This document shows, one piece after another, positions 8,395 through 16,007 of a DNA stretch of 33,098 bases. The stretch is from positions 1-33,098 of the IMG/VR virus record IMGVR_UViG_3300033148_004903, one strand, 5' to 3'. The notes under the pieces are model-generated. The model was not told where the DNA came from and searched no databases. It was given only the letters and a program-made list of their open reading frames with translations. The translations under genes were made by a program, and so were the position numbers. Origin of the DNA: a virus. Position 1 is the first letter of the stretch. Every line of letters begins with the position of its first letter.

Positions 8395-8716
8395 CTTTCC
8401 TCTCTGCTGCCCCCGCAACTAATCTAATCTTTACCAGGTCTATCTCGTCCTGGTCGTCTATGCCCCCGGCCCCTGGGAGAAACCCTCTCTTCATCCATGA
8501 CCAGTCCTCAATCGCCTCCAGGGCTTCCCCGTCCAGCGCCCTGGCCGGGCATTCAAAGAGTTCTTCTCCGTCCACCTCAAACACGCTCTGCTCCGGCATC
8601 AGCCACTCTCCCGCTGGGATCTCCGGGCAGTGCCTTTGGGCCTGGAGCCCTGCGCTCCTGCACTCCTGGCAGTCGAACCGCTTTCCGCTGAAGAAGATCG
8701 CCGCCGCGGTGCGGAT
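8381..8716 (-). CDS. Frameshift extension of the tail chaperone (gpT part of GT)
   Basis: Reading in the -1 frame from the A run at 8716-8724 stays open for 111 codons: IRTAAAIFFSGKRFDCQEC, then the stretch beginning MPEQSVFEVDGEELFECPA, ending at 8381. Fused to the first 87 residues of the short form, this gives a 198-residue GT-like chaperone. It has a CQEC pair and a tryptophan-rich helix (EDWSWMKRGF). An independent start at the ATG 8599 is possible but there is no clear ribosome site there. The stop lies 14 bases inside the tape measure gene. Confidence 0.75.
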   Translation of the reverse strand: MRTAAAIFFSGKRFDCQECRSAGLQAQRHCPEIPAGEWLMPEQSVFEVDGEELFECPARALDGEALEAIEDWSWMKRGFLPGAGGIDDQDEIDLVKIRLVAGAAERKDGGD

Positions 8717-8976
8717 TTTTTTTTAAGGACCTCTGTCCCATAGGTGGCTTCCACCACCCGCGCCCAAAGCTCCAGGGCCTCTCCCTGGGTCAGGGAGTCG
8801 GGGTCTCCCCCGCTGCACGCCAGGGAGAAAATCCTGTCCAGCCCCTCGTCCCGCTTCTCAATGTCGTCCAGCCCGCCTATGGTCTCAAGCGGGAACCCTT
8901 CCCTGCGCAAAGCCTTGATCTCTTTACGCTTCAGGCCGCGCACTTCAAAGCGCTGGCCGCCGATCTCTACCTTCAT
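8599..8976 (-). CDS. Tail assembly chaperone, short form (gpG-like)
   Basis: This 125-residue protein lies between the tail tube and tape measure genes, where siphophages encode the G/GT chaperones that hold the tape measure during tail assembly. Residues 1-87 are compact (FEVRGLKRKEIKALRREGF, then LTQGEALELWARVVEATYG) and resemble this family. The remaining 38 residues are a basic, serine-rich tail lacking conserved features, as expected for the part replaced after frameshifting. At codons 85-87 (LKKK) the gene has nine A residues, a good slippery site. Confidence 0.82.
   Translation of the reverse strand: MKVEIGGQRFEVRGLKRKEIKALRREGFPLETIGGLDDIEKRDEGLDRIFSLACSGGDPDSLTQGEALELWARVVEATYGTEVLKKKSAPRRRSSSAESGSTARSAGAQGSRPKGTARRSQRESG
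8716..8724 (-). promoter_or_regulatory. Slippery site for -1 ribosomal frameshifting
   Basis: The minus strand reads CTT followed by nine A and TCC. It contains A AAA AAA in the zero frame, the classic heptamer for a -1 shift, exactly where the two chaperone frames must join. Confidence 0.75.
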
Positions 8977-8987
8977 GCTGCCTCCCC

Positions 8988-9914
8988 TTACGTAAAGGCA
9001 ATGCTGATCTCGTCATCCCCTGAATCGCGCCTGAGCACGCAGTCCATTTCGTAGATTGCCATCCCCCTGCGCTCTCCCTGGCCCAGCTTCACATACTGGA
9101 CCTTCGGGGCAGTGATCGTGCAGATGTTGCCTTCTGTTGCGCCCAGCGTGGCAGTGAAGGCAACCAGCGCGCCGCTCTCCCAGTCGTCCCAGAAATCCTG
9201 GGTCGCGATAAGCACATCCTCCGGGTTCAGGCTCATGGTCATCAGCCGCTTGCTGAGAACCGCCGACAGATACCCCTGGGCCGCGTTCACGCTCTCGCGC
9301 AGCTCCACCGTGTTCCCTGTCGCTATCGTGATCGCTTCTACAATGGCGGAGTAGGAGTCAATCTGGAAACTGGCGTTCTGGAAAGGCTGTGCGCGCGTGC
9401 TATGATAGCTCACACCGGATAGCAGGCTCGTGTCGCTATCCGCAATGGCAGTCCCCAGGAAGTCAAAGGCGATGATCCCCGGCTTTCCTGCAGCGAGCCG
9501 AATCTCAAAGTTTCCCCTGGCTCCTGCCATCAGGTACCGCTTCCCGTCCACGTACTTTGCAATGGTAAGGGACGGGATGCTGTCAGACGCTGGGTCATAG
9601 GTCACGCTTGTGCCCCCGACAATCGTTTCCTCGAACCCGCACGCCCTGATCAGCTTTCCGATCTCAGGCGGGGTGCCTGCTGTACCTGATCCCTTCAGCT
9701 CGCACTCAAAGGTCATCCTCGCCATCCTGCCCCCGGCTGCCCCTGCAAACGGGCTGAGGCTGGAACTTTGAAGGTCAAGCTCTTCAACCTCAATGTCAGG
9801 GTCATAGGTGACCGCCCTGGCAAGCACCGCGTCAGTCGCAGACAGTGTCTCGGCTGTGCCCTCCGTGCTCTCCACTTTGGCCGCCAGTTGTGACCGTGCT
9901 TCAAGTAGTGGCAT
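8988..9914 (-). CDS. Major tail tube protein
   Basis: This 308-residue protein precedes the tail chaperones. It begins MPLLEARSQLAAKVESTEGT, a start common in siphophage tube proteins, and continues with alternating beta strands and a motif of the type ARMTFECELKGSGTAGTPPE (about 67-86). It would form the hexameric rings of the tail tube. It has a strong GGAGGTAATAGGAA leader before the ATG, as suits a gene made in many copies. There is no sheath gene, so the tail is non-contractile. Confidence 0.85.
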   Translation of the reverse strand: MPLLEARSQLAAKVESTEGTAETLSATDAVLARAVTYDPDIEVEELDLQSSSLSPFAGAAGGRMARMTFECELKGSGTAGTPPEIGKLIRACGFEETIVGGTSVTYDPASDSIPSLTIAKYVDGKRYLMAGARGNFEIRLAAGKPGIIAFDFLGTAIADSDTSLLSGVSYHSTRAQPFQNASFQIDSYSAIVEAITIATGNTVELRESVNAAQGYLSAVLSKRLMTMSLNPEDVLIATQDFWDDWESGALVAFTATLGATEGNICTITAPKVQYVKLGQGERRGMAIYEMDCVLRRDSGDDEISIAFT

Positions 9915-9933
9915 TTCCTATTACCTCCCTTTT

Positions 9934-10371
9934 TTAAGGCGTTCCATACTCGTACTGGTAAAATATGCTCCACCTAAATTCCAGGATTCCGAACGGCTGA
10001 AGCCATCCTTCGTCCGTCTCGATTTTAAGCGGAATCGTGTTCACCGCGTACCCCCCTCTTGTGTGGTCGGCACACAGTGCTTTCTCAATGTCCTCCAAGA
10101 GGTTGTTCAGCTTCTGGCTCGTGTCGCTCTGGTCGTGCTCGTAGGCACGGATAACGACCTCCAAGGTGCTGTCAACCATGATGTTACTCCCGTACACCTT
10201 ACTTTCCGCGCCGTCCATGACGAACACTTGAGGAAACTCGCTGCACTCCTCCCAGTGCTTGAGCGTGCGGCTTACGCGGCCGGAAAGGTCATAGTTGTAG
10301 CCGTTCGCGGTTGAAACCGCCTCAAGAGTGCTAATCACATTTGAAATAATATTTTCCCTGATGCTGCTCAT
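9934..10371 (-). CDS. Tail completion / tail terminator protein
   Basis: A 145-residue protein in the slot of the gpU-like tail terminator, between the HK97 gp10-like protein and the tail tube. It starts with a helix (SSIRENIISNVISTLEAV), then strands FPQVFVMDG and DSTLEVVIRAYEHDQ, a helix LNNLLEDIEKALCAD, and a final strand LEFRWSIFYQYEYG, the pattern of the small alpha/beta fold of tail terminators. It probably caps the tail for joining to the head. It overlaps the upstream gene by ATGA. Confidence 0.72.
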   Translation of the reverse strand: MSSIRENIISNVISTLEAVSTANGYNYDLSGRVSRTLKHWEECSEFPQVFVMDGAESKVYGSNIMVDSTLEVVIRAYEHDQSDTSQKLNNLLEDIEKALCADHTRGGYAVNTIPLKIETDEGWLQPFGILEFRWSIFYQYEYGTP

Positions 10372-10829
10372 AACTTTCCGAACGCTGTTTCGATCTCCTT
10401 GCCGATGGCCTTAGATATGGCCTCCAGGCTGTCCATGATCGCAGGCCTCAAAAATGGCCGTGCCGGCATTACCACGCGCTTTGCGCTCCTCCAGCCCACA
10501 CCCGGGATCTGGAACCTGAGCACTTTCGCTCTCTTCGGCGTGATCACTCCCCCTTTTTCATGTATTCTGGCATAGAGCACATTTGTGCCAATTCTCCCCT
10601 CCACCTCATCGCCGCGTATAACTGTCTGGCTCCTGATTGACCGGCGCAGATGCCCTGTTCGCACGCCCAGTCTTTCGGGCCTAGGTCCTGAAAGATACTC
10701 CCTTTTCGCCGTGCCCACAGCCAGGTCAAGTCCCTTGGTCATGCCCTTGAAAACAGCAGGTACCACCAAACCCGGCATCTTGTTGAGCATGCTTTTCGCT
10801 TTGTCGGATACTTTTAGTTCCAGGATCAT
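10368..10829 (-). CDS. HK97 gp10-like head-tail protein
   Basis: This 153-residue protein matches the HK97 gp10/Mu G-like (virion morphogenesis) type: an N-terminal helix, then the signature VRTGHLRRSIRSQ near 56-68, VLYARIHEKGGVITPK near 84-100, and the end region MPARPFLRPAIMDSLEAI. Proteins of this type act in head completion or the joining of heads to tails. The ATG overlaps the connector stop (ATGA). Confidence 0.85.
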   Translation of the reverse strand: MILELKVSDKAKSMLNKMPGLVVPAVFKGMTKGLDLAVGTAKREYLSGPRPERLGVRTGHLRRSIRSQTVIRGDEVEGRIGTNVLYARIHEKGGVITPKRAKVLRFQIPGVGWRSAKRVVMPARPFLRPAIMDSLEAISKAIGKEIETAFGKL

Positions 10830-11398
10830 AGCTTCCGCTTCCTGTACCTCTCCAGCACCAGCCTCACTTCCGGCAGGAGATCCTTGTTTGTGAAACTGAT
10901 TGATCCATCCATGAGCGATTTTGAGCTGACACCCAGGAGTCCCCCTCCCTTGCCTTTCTTGTAGAGCCAGGCAACCTGCATGATGGCAGCCTGCTCTAAG
11001 TCTTCCGGGATACTGTCGTATCCGGCGTTATAGACGACCTTTACGTTCTGCACATCGTCGGTGAAGGTGTCGCTCTTGCACTGTATGTAAGCGCCATCAA
11101 CGATGCGGTAGTCGTCGCTGTCAATCAGGGTATCGCTTCCCCAGGTCCAATCAGTGTCATCGTGAATGCTTGCGACCGAGTTGATCGGAAATTGGTCGGG
11201 GAAAAGCTTGTCGCTTCCCTTGCCGTCATGGTACTCGGTGTAATCTGCTGCTTTGAATTTCCTATCGCAGTATGATTCGAAAAGGTCGGTAACCCTATCA
11301 ATCAGGTTCTCGAGCAGCGCATCGTCCGTGTTCCCGCTGATCCCCAGGAACTCTTTTACGTTGTCAAGAGATGTCAGGGCATCGCTATCTACGGCCAT
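10826..11398 (-). CDS. Head-tail connector (gp6-like)
   Basis: This 190-residue protein is of the phage gp6-like connector family: LTSLDNVKEFLGISGNTDD at the N-terminus, a helix LLENLIDRVTDLFESYCDR, a central beta region, and YDSIPEDLEQAAIMQVAWLY near 130-150. It would form the ring below the portal. The start at 11398 is preferred over the ATG six bases earlier because AAGGAG then has seven-base spacing. That ribosome site and the start lie inside the last codons of the glycosyltransferase gene, a 14-base overlap that couples the two. Confidence 0.85.
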   Translation of the reverse strand: MAVDSDALTSLDNVKEFLGISGNTDDALLENLIDRVTDLFESYCDRKFKAADYTEYHDGKGSDKLFPDQFPINSVASIHDDTDWTWGSDTLIDSDDYRIVDGAYIQCKSDTFTDDVQNVKVVYNAGYDSIPEDLEQAAIMQVAWLYKKGKGGGLLGVSSKSLMDGSISFTNKDLLPEVRLVLERYRKRKL

Positions 11399-12389
11399 TT
11401 CCATTCTCCTTGATGATCTCTACCAGTCTTCTTGCCGCAGTTTCCCATGTGAAATTCTCCCTGATCCTTCTCGCAGCCGCTTTCCCCTTTTGAAGCGCGG
11501 TGCGGTAGTCGTTTTTCACCCTCATCATCAGTTCTACCAGGTGCCAGGTATCCGGGACCGCAATATCGGTCGCAAGATCGTATGCCTGCACATAATAGGG
11601 CTTCATCTCGTGCCTGATCGGATATCCCACCTTGCGGTCGAAAAACATGGCCGTGCCGGCATACCTAGTTGCAATGCACGGGAGTCCTGTGGCCATTGCC
11701 TCGGTGAGAGTCAGACCCCAGCCCTCGCCGGTCGAGGGCAGCACAAAAGCGTGCGCATCATGGTATAGCTTGACCAGGCCCTCAAGGGGCAGCTTCCTGG
11801 CGTCGAACACGATATTGTCAAACCTCACCGGTTTTTCCCTCGCTCTCTCCAGGATCTTTGCCGCCCAGTGCCGGTGCGGCAGCCCCTTGGGAGAAGTCGT
11901 CTTGATGTATAGCTCCACGCTTAGGTCCCCGGCAAAAGCCTTCCACGCTTCGAGCAGGCTCACATAGCCCTTCCTAGGATTCGGAGCCCCTACCCACAGG
12001 TACCTGAAGGGTCTAATGCTGGGCTCTTTTCTCTTGGTATAGGTGAAAACGCCCACGTTGCACCCCTCATGGCAGACCGAAATAGGCAGATCGGTATATT
12101 TCCTGAAAACCGACACCAGGTGCTTGTTCGGCACGATCAAGTGATCTGCCAGCGGCAGCCTTCTCACATAGCTTGCCGGCAGGTGCTCGGTCTCGAACAT
12201 AGTGAAGAGAAAATTCTTCTTCCTTGGCACAGGCTGGTACTTATCCGCCGCCGCTATTGTAAGCGCAACGGGCGCATCCCCTGACAGGCGCGCGAATTTT
12301 GCGACGTGCTCCCGCATCATGCGGTTGTGCACGCTGTAGCCGAAGGCGTTTCCCGCCTCCCAGAAATCGCTGGCCCAACAGAGTTCCAT
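11385..12389 (-). CDS. GT4-family glycosyltransferase in the head operon
   Basis: This is a 334-residue GT-B glycosyltransferase, the type that moves a sugar from an activated nucleotide donor to an acceptor. The N-terminal Rossmann domain starts near FGYSVHNRMMREH. The C-terminal domain begins near RYLWVGAPNPRKG (129-141) and contains the family signature EGWGLTLTEAMATGLPCIA, with the EX7E pair at E222 and E230. There are no membrane segments. The ATG at 12389 (GGAAGGGGG upstream) is chosen; a longer frame only overlaps the zinc-ribbon gene. The acceptor is unknown. Its position right after the capsid gene suggests a virion protein such as capsid or tail tube, but DNA or cell-surface glycans are possible. 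Confidence 0.87.
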   Translation of the reverse strand: MELCWASDFWEAGNAFGYSVHNRMMREHVAKFARLSGDAPVALTIAAADKYQPVPRKKNFLFTMFETEHLPASYVRRLPLADHLIVPNKHLVSVFRKYTDLPISVCHEGCNVGVFTYTKRKEPSIRPFRYLWVGAPNPRKGYVSLLEAWKAFAGDLSVELYIKTTSPKGLPHRHWAAKILERAREKPVRFDNIVFDARKLPLEGLVKLYHDAHAFVLPSTGEGWGLTLTEAMATGLPCIATRYAGTAMFFDRKVGYPIRHEMKPYYVQAYDLATDIAVPDTWHLVELMMRVKNDYRTALQKGKAAARRIRENFTWETAARRLVEIIKENGNGRR

Positions 12390-12400
12390 GCCCCCTTCCA

Positions 12401-12565
12401 CTACTTTGTCGCCACTGCCGGCGCCGGGCTGAAAGTGCCTGTTCTGCCGCATGCCTTGCAGCTCGCGGGTTCTTTTTCAGTCTTCACTGTGTAACCGCAG
12501 TCACATCGCCAGATTTTCCTTTTGTCCGGCTTTATGTCTTTGTTTTGGTTTTTCTTAGCAGCCAT
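12401..12565 (-). CDS. 54-residue rubredoxin-like zinc-ribbon protein
   Basis: This small gene has a GGAGGG ribosome site and sits 23 bases after the radical SAM gene and 11 bases before the glycosyltransferase start. The protein has a lysine-rich N-terminus (1-18), then CDCGYTV with C21 and C23, and CKACGRTG with C36 and C39, a knuckle pattern like the rubredoxin-type domain that binds zinc or iron. It could pass electrons to the radical SAM enzyme, act as its substrate or carrier, or be a small structural zinc protein. Nothing in the sequence decides between these. Confidence 0.75.
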   Translation of the reverse strand: MAAKKNQNKDIKPDKRKIWRCDCGYTVKTEKEPASCKACGRTGTFSPAPAVATK

Positions 12566-12588
12566 TGTTCCCTCCAGTCTTTAGTGTC

Positions 12589-13416
12589 TCAAGCCACCTT
12601 CTTAGCGCGGTTGTCGCAGTGGAAAACACACTGCTTTCCGCATGGCCTAAAAAGGCTGCTTGGCTCAAAATCGCTCACATGACCCAGGCTTCCGTGCCAC
12701 AAAAGCGCGCTGTAGCACCTGAGCACGGTGCCGTCAGGCATGAGGGCAAAGTATTTGCCGCCCGCATTGCAATTAGAGTACCGCCTGGGCTTCCATTCTT
12801 TGGGCACGTCTTCAACAAAGTTAACCCAGACGCCGTCATGGAGCGTTCGCATTTTGGCAATGAGCTCTTCATGCTCCTTCCAGGAAAAGCCCTGTTTGAG
12901 GACCGGGTGCACGTTCACCATGACCTCCTGCTTGCGAAAATCCCGCATCACGCCGAACATGTGCTCTGCGTTTTCGGGCGTCATCACCAGTGTTACCCTG
13001 AGCGGAAAGCCTCTCCGCTTGAGCCAGTCGATGTTTGCCAGGAACTTTTCGCGGCTGTGGTAGTGATAGCTCGCAGTCCAGAACTTGCAGTTTCCGGGCT
13101 CAAAAAGGCGTACATCATTCAATGTATTGGAAGTGATCGCCCACGAGCTATCGCACGGCACGTGCGCCAGGAGGTCCGGCAGGTGCTTGTACATCGTGGG
13201 CTCACCGCCTGTGAGCTCCAGGTGGTACGGCCTGAACCGGTTAAGGTATACCAGCCAGGCAGGCCAGGAGATCTCCTCGCCGAAGTGCCAAACCTGGTCA
13301 AAGGCTTTTAGCTCGTAGCCACCCTCTTTCTTCACGGTGCGGTAATCGCAATACGAGCAGCGGAGGTTGCACCGCCAGGTAGGCACGAAAATAATCTCCG
13401 TCTTCTCCAGTCCCAT
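12589..13416 (-). CDS. Radical SAM enzyme with SPASM-like C-terminus
   Basis: This 275-residue enzyme has the radical SAM iron-sulfur motif CNLRCSYC (C16, C20, C23) and the SAM-contact motif GGEP (70-73). The C-terminal cysteines C216, C234, C259, C263 and C267 resemble a SPASM/twitch auxiliary cluster region as found in peptide- and protein-modifying members (NCNAGGKYFALMPDGTVLRC spans two of them). Such enzymes generate a 5'-deoxyadenosyl radical to modify peptides, proteins or small molecules. It follows the capsid gene after a 13-bp hairpin and is the first gene of a three-gene cassette. Radical SAM enzymes are rare in virion operons; the substrate is unknown. Confidence 0.88.
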   Translation of the reverse strand: MGLEKTEIIFVPTWRCNLRCSYCDYRTVKKEGGYELKAFDQVWHFGEEISWPAWLVYLNRFRPYHLELTGGEPTMYKHLPDLLAHVPCDSSWAITSNTLNDVRLFEPGNCKFWTASYHYHSREKFLANIDWLKRRGFPLRVTLVMTPENAEHMFGVMRDFRKQEVMVNVHPVLKQGFSWKEHEELIAKMRTLHDGVWVNFVEDVPKEWKPRRYSNCNAGGKYFALMPDGTVLRCYSALLWHGSLGHVSDFEPSSLFRPCGKQCVFHCDNRAKKVA

Positions 13417-13432
13417 GCTCCTTCTCTTTTTT

Positions 13433-13463
13433 AGGGGCTGGAGGCCTGCAGCCTCCAGCCCCT
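13433..13463 (-). promoter_or_regulatory. Perfect 13-bp stem-loop between capsid and radical SAM genes
   Basis: AGGGGCTGGAGGC (13433-13445) pairs without mismatch with GCCTCCAGCCCCT (13451-13463) around the loop CTGCA. On the transcribed (minus) strand it is followed by TAAAAAAGAG and not by a U run, so it is not a standard terminator. More likely it protects the capsid mRNA 3' end, weakens read-through into the cassette, or marks a processing site. Confidence 0.8.
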
Positions 13464-13489
13464 TATGCGCCGTCGGCCGTGTCTTTGCT

Positions 13490-14809
13490 CTACGACGCTG
13501 CAGTTACGATCCGGCAGAAGCCCCCTGCGAGCCCGACCGACATACCCCACCGGTTCACTATGCGGAACCTGGTTTGGTATGTGGTGAATAGGCCGTAGGG
13601 ATCTACATCCAAGGTCATGTTTTGCTTCCTCCTGCCCAAGGCGAAATACCTCATGTTGCCGAACACGATGAAGCCCTTACTCGCCTGGCTTGCCGCGGTC
13701 GCGGCCGGCGCCTTCTCGCTCAGGGTGTAGGGATACTCCCAGATCGTGCCCGGGACTCCGTTCCCCGGCTTGGCGAAGATGTAGTTGTTGTTGTCGTCCT
13801 TCAAGATCCGGATGTGGTGGAGCACCGTGCGGTGGAAGTACCATCTGGCCCCGGCAAGCCTGTTGACCGGCAACTGTGCTATGGCGTTGCTGAGGTCGTC
13901 TGCGTCGATGCTGGAAAAGCTCACCTCTCCTGATCCGAGCACCACGCTGTTCCCGGCCGCAGCGGTGAGGACCCCGGAGCACGGGCTGCCCGTGCCGTTT
14001 AGGACCTGGTTGTCCAGCTCCTGGCCGATCGCCTCCGCAAAGAGCTCGGTCAGCCAGCTCACCACGTCCGTGCTCGCGTCTTCCAGGAATTCATTGGACG
14101 CCTTGGAGTAGGCATCCAGCCGCTTGGCCGTGAGGGTCACTTCTGCCAGGGTCGGTTCGCTCTCGGTGATTGCGCTTTCTTCATCTGTCCAGCTAACCGA
14201 GACCGCCCCGTCCTCCGCCGGGACCTTACGGGTGTCGCTCTTCATGGGCCAGATCCTGCAATCCCTCAGCGCAAAGCTCTGGAGCCTGGCAAAGGCCAGG
14301 ATCTCGTCTGTGAACTCGTCGGGGACGATGTAGCCACCTTCTGAGTCAGTCCCTTCCTGGAGGGCTGCCTTGGCCGCAGCATCGTCGAATACCTTGGCTT
14401 GGATAAAGTCAATCATCCACTTGGCGTATCTCTCCCTTTTCTCCTCGCTCGCTATCTGGAGCGTGATAGGCCTCCCGTAGAGGTCCGTGAGCTCAACGTC
14501 CAGGCCCTCCATTTTCAGTTGTGCGATCTTTTCCTTGACCGACCTGTTGATGCCCCAGCCCTGGGCACCCAGGTCACGCCCGCGGTAGAGCACCTCAGTG
14601 GCCTGCCCCGGCTTGCCCGGCACGGCGATCCTTCCAGGCTGCGCGGGCATTTTCTCGAGTGCCTCGATCTTGGCTCTTTGTTCTGCCGTCAAGGCCTCGA
14701 GCGCCTTGATGCGCTCTTCGTTTCGTTTTTCGCTCTCCTCGATCGCCTTCTTTATCTCTTCACCCATGACCTCTTTTAGCAGGCCACGGAGCTCTTCTTG
14801 CTTATCCAT
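13490..14809 (-). CDS. HK97-type major capsid protein
   Basis: This 439-residue protein has the layout of HK97-fold capsids. An N-terminal charged coiled-coil delta region (about 1-65) would scaffold the prohead and be removed by the upstream protease. Mature capsid sequence begins near AALQEGTDSEGGYIVPDEF (about 150-168), followed by the family motif KRLDAYSKASNEFLEDA and TELFAEAIGQELDNQVLNG. It has a GGAGGAAATGAAGC leader and overlaps the protease gene by 8 bases. Mu itself uses a different capsid arrangement, so the head module was exchanged. Confidence 0.93.
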   Translation of the reverse strand: MDKQEELRGLLKEVMGEEIKKAIEESEKRNEERIKALEALTAEQRAKIEALEKMPAQPGRIAVPGKPGQATEVLYRGRDLGAQGWGINRSVKEKIAQLKMEGLDVELTDLYGRPITLQIASEEKRERYAKWMIDFIQAKVFDDAAAKAALQEGTDSEGGYIVPDEFTDEILAFARLQSFALRDCRIWPMKSDTRKVPAEDGAVSVSWTDEESAITESEPTLAEVTLTAKRLDAYSKASNEFLEDASTDVVSWLTELFAEAIGQELDNQVLNGTGSPCSGVLTAAAGNSVVLGSGEVSFSSIDADDLSNAIAQLPVNRLAGARWYFHRTVLHHIRILKDDNNNYIFAKPGNGVPGTIWEYPYTLSEKAPAATAASQASKGFIVFGNMRYFALGRRKQNMTLDVDPYGLFTTYQTRFRIVNRWGMSVGLAGGFCRIVTAAS

Positions 14810-16004
14810 GCTTCATTTCCTCCTTCAGTGATTTGAGGGCAGAAATGGCTGCATCGATCGCTTTTTCCTCCTTGGTCTCTCCGTGGGAGTCCGTAAGGCT
14901 CCGGAGGTCCTGGAGCAAAAGATCAAAATAGCTCTTCCTTTCCTGCTCCTCGCAGTATGAGCAGCGAACCGGGGTTTCCCGGCCGCATATCTCGCAAACA
15001 TACTTTGTGAGGATTTTCTCCCTCTCTCTTTCCAGTAGTCCCGCCTGCTGGGCCAGGTCGGCTATCAGCCAGCCTGAAAAGAAAATCTCCTTGCCGCAAT
15101 GCGGGCATGCGGAATGAGCTTCTTCGAGCTCCTTGAACTCAGGCGGTTCCTCGTCAAAGTCGCGGTAGTGGCGTGCAAGGTGCTCATAAACCCCCCGGCG
15201 ATCGCTCTCCGGGATATCCACGCCGCCGCGCGCGCCAAGCAGCGCGCCCATCGCTGCTGTTACGCCGCGCCAGACCGTGTAATGGTCGCTTGCTCTGTGG
15301 TGCGGGAGCTTGTAGGATTGCTTGATGTCCGCATTTTCCCTGTCATACCAGGCGCACATGACCTTGAGGTCCGCGACATCTGCCTCGCGCACCTGGGCCG
15401 AGCCGTCCCATGCCTCATCTTTAGGCGCCAGGGGATGGCGCTTGTAAGGGATCACGGTTTTTTCGGCCTCCAGCTCCCTGAGCACCTCTTTCAGTAGAGC
15501 CAGGTCATCGTTGTCTAAAACGCCATCCTTTTCCGCGCTCTTGATGCCTCGGGACGTGACAAGCGCTTCCGGGTTCGCCGGCACGGGCACGAGGGAGAGC
15601 TCCAGGAGCTCCTGGCGCGTGTATGTTCTGCGCGGTTCATCTTCCTTTGATCCCCACTCCCATTCTTTTGGTATGAACCCCACGCTCACTGCGTTCATGT
15701 ACCCGCCCTTGTAGAGCTTGTAGAGGACATCTGCGAGCTCGTACTCCTCGCGCATAGGAAACTGCACCTTGAAGCGCAAATTGCCTTTTTCCTGCCATAC
15801 CCTTATGGCTTTTCCGACCGCTGGCTCGCGGTAGTTATGCGCAAAGAGCACCACCGGGTTTTTGCGGTAGTTCTCCAGCTCCCAGCCGTCAGCGCGGATC
15901 ACCTCCTGGTCTCGGTCTATGAGCTCGCTCGAGCCCACGAACTCAAGCACCCTGTCGAGCTGTTTGTCTTCCTTGACCTTTACGGTCATGCCTACTGTTT
16001 CCAT
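14802..16004 (-). CDS. HK97-type prohead protease with added domain and zinc motifs
   Basis: The first 155 residues are an HK97 prohead protease (peptidase U35 type), with H56 in VLFAHNYREP and S107 in MNAVSVGFIP as likely catalytic residues. It cuts the scaffold region of capsid and itself. A second domain of about 110 residues (IPYKRHPLAPKDEAWDGSA, then YKLPHHRASDHYTVWRG and GVYEHLARHYRDFDEEPPE) is an accessory domain known beside some phage proteases. After it come CPHC, CEIC and CSYC pairs that could bind zinc, and a charged helical tail that could act as scaffold. At 400 residues it is about twice the size of a minimal protease. GGAGG lies inside the end of the portal gene. Confidence 0.88.
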   Translation of the reverse strand: METVGMTVKVKEDKQLDRVLEFVGSSELIDRDQEVIRADGWELENYRKNPVVLFAHNYREPAVGKAIRVWQEKGNLRFKVQFPMREEYELADVLYKLYKGGYMNAVSVGFIPKEWEWGSKEDEPRRTYTRQELLELSLVPVPANPEALVTSRGIKSAEKDGVLDNDDLALLKEVLRELEAEKTVIPYKRHPLAPKDEAWDGSAQVREADVADLKVMCAWYDRENADIKQSYKLPHHRASDHYTVWRGVTAAMGALLGARGGVDIPESDRRGVYEHLARHYRDFDEEPPEFKELEEAHSACPHCGKEIFFSGWLIADLAQQAGLLEREREKILTKYVCEICGRETPVRCSYCEEQERKSYFDLLLQDLRSLTDSHGETKEEKAIDAAISALKSLKEEMKHG

Positions 16005-16007
16005 TTT

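Noticed and set aside
12565-13311. 248-codon plus-strand frame
   Set aside because: Antisense to the radical SAM gene, whose motifs are unmistakable.
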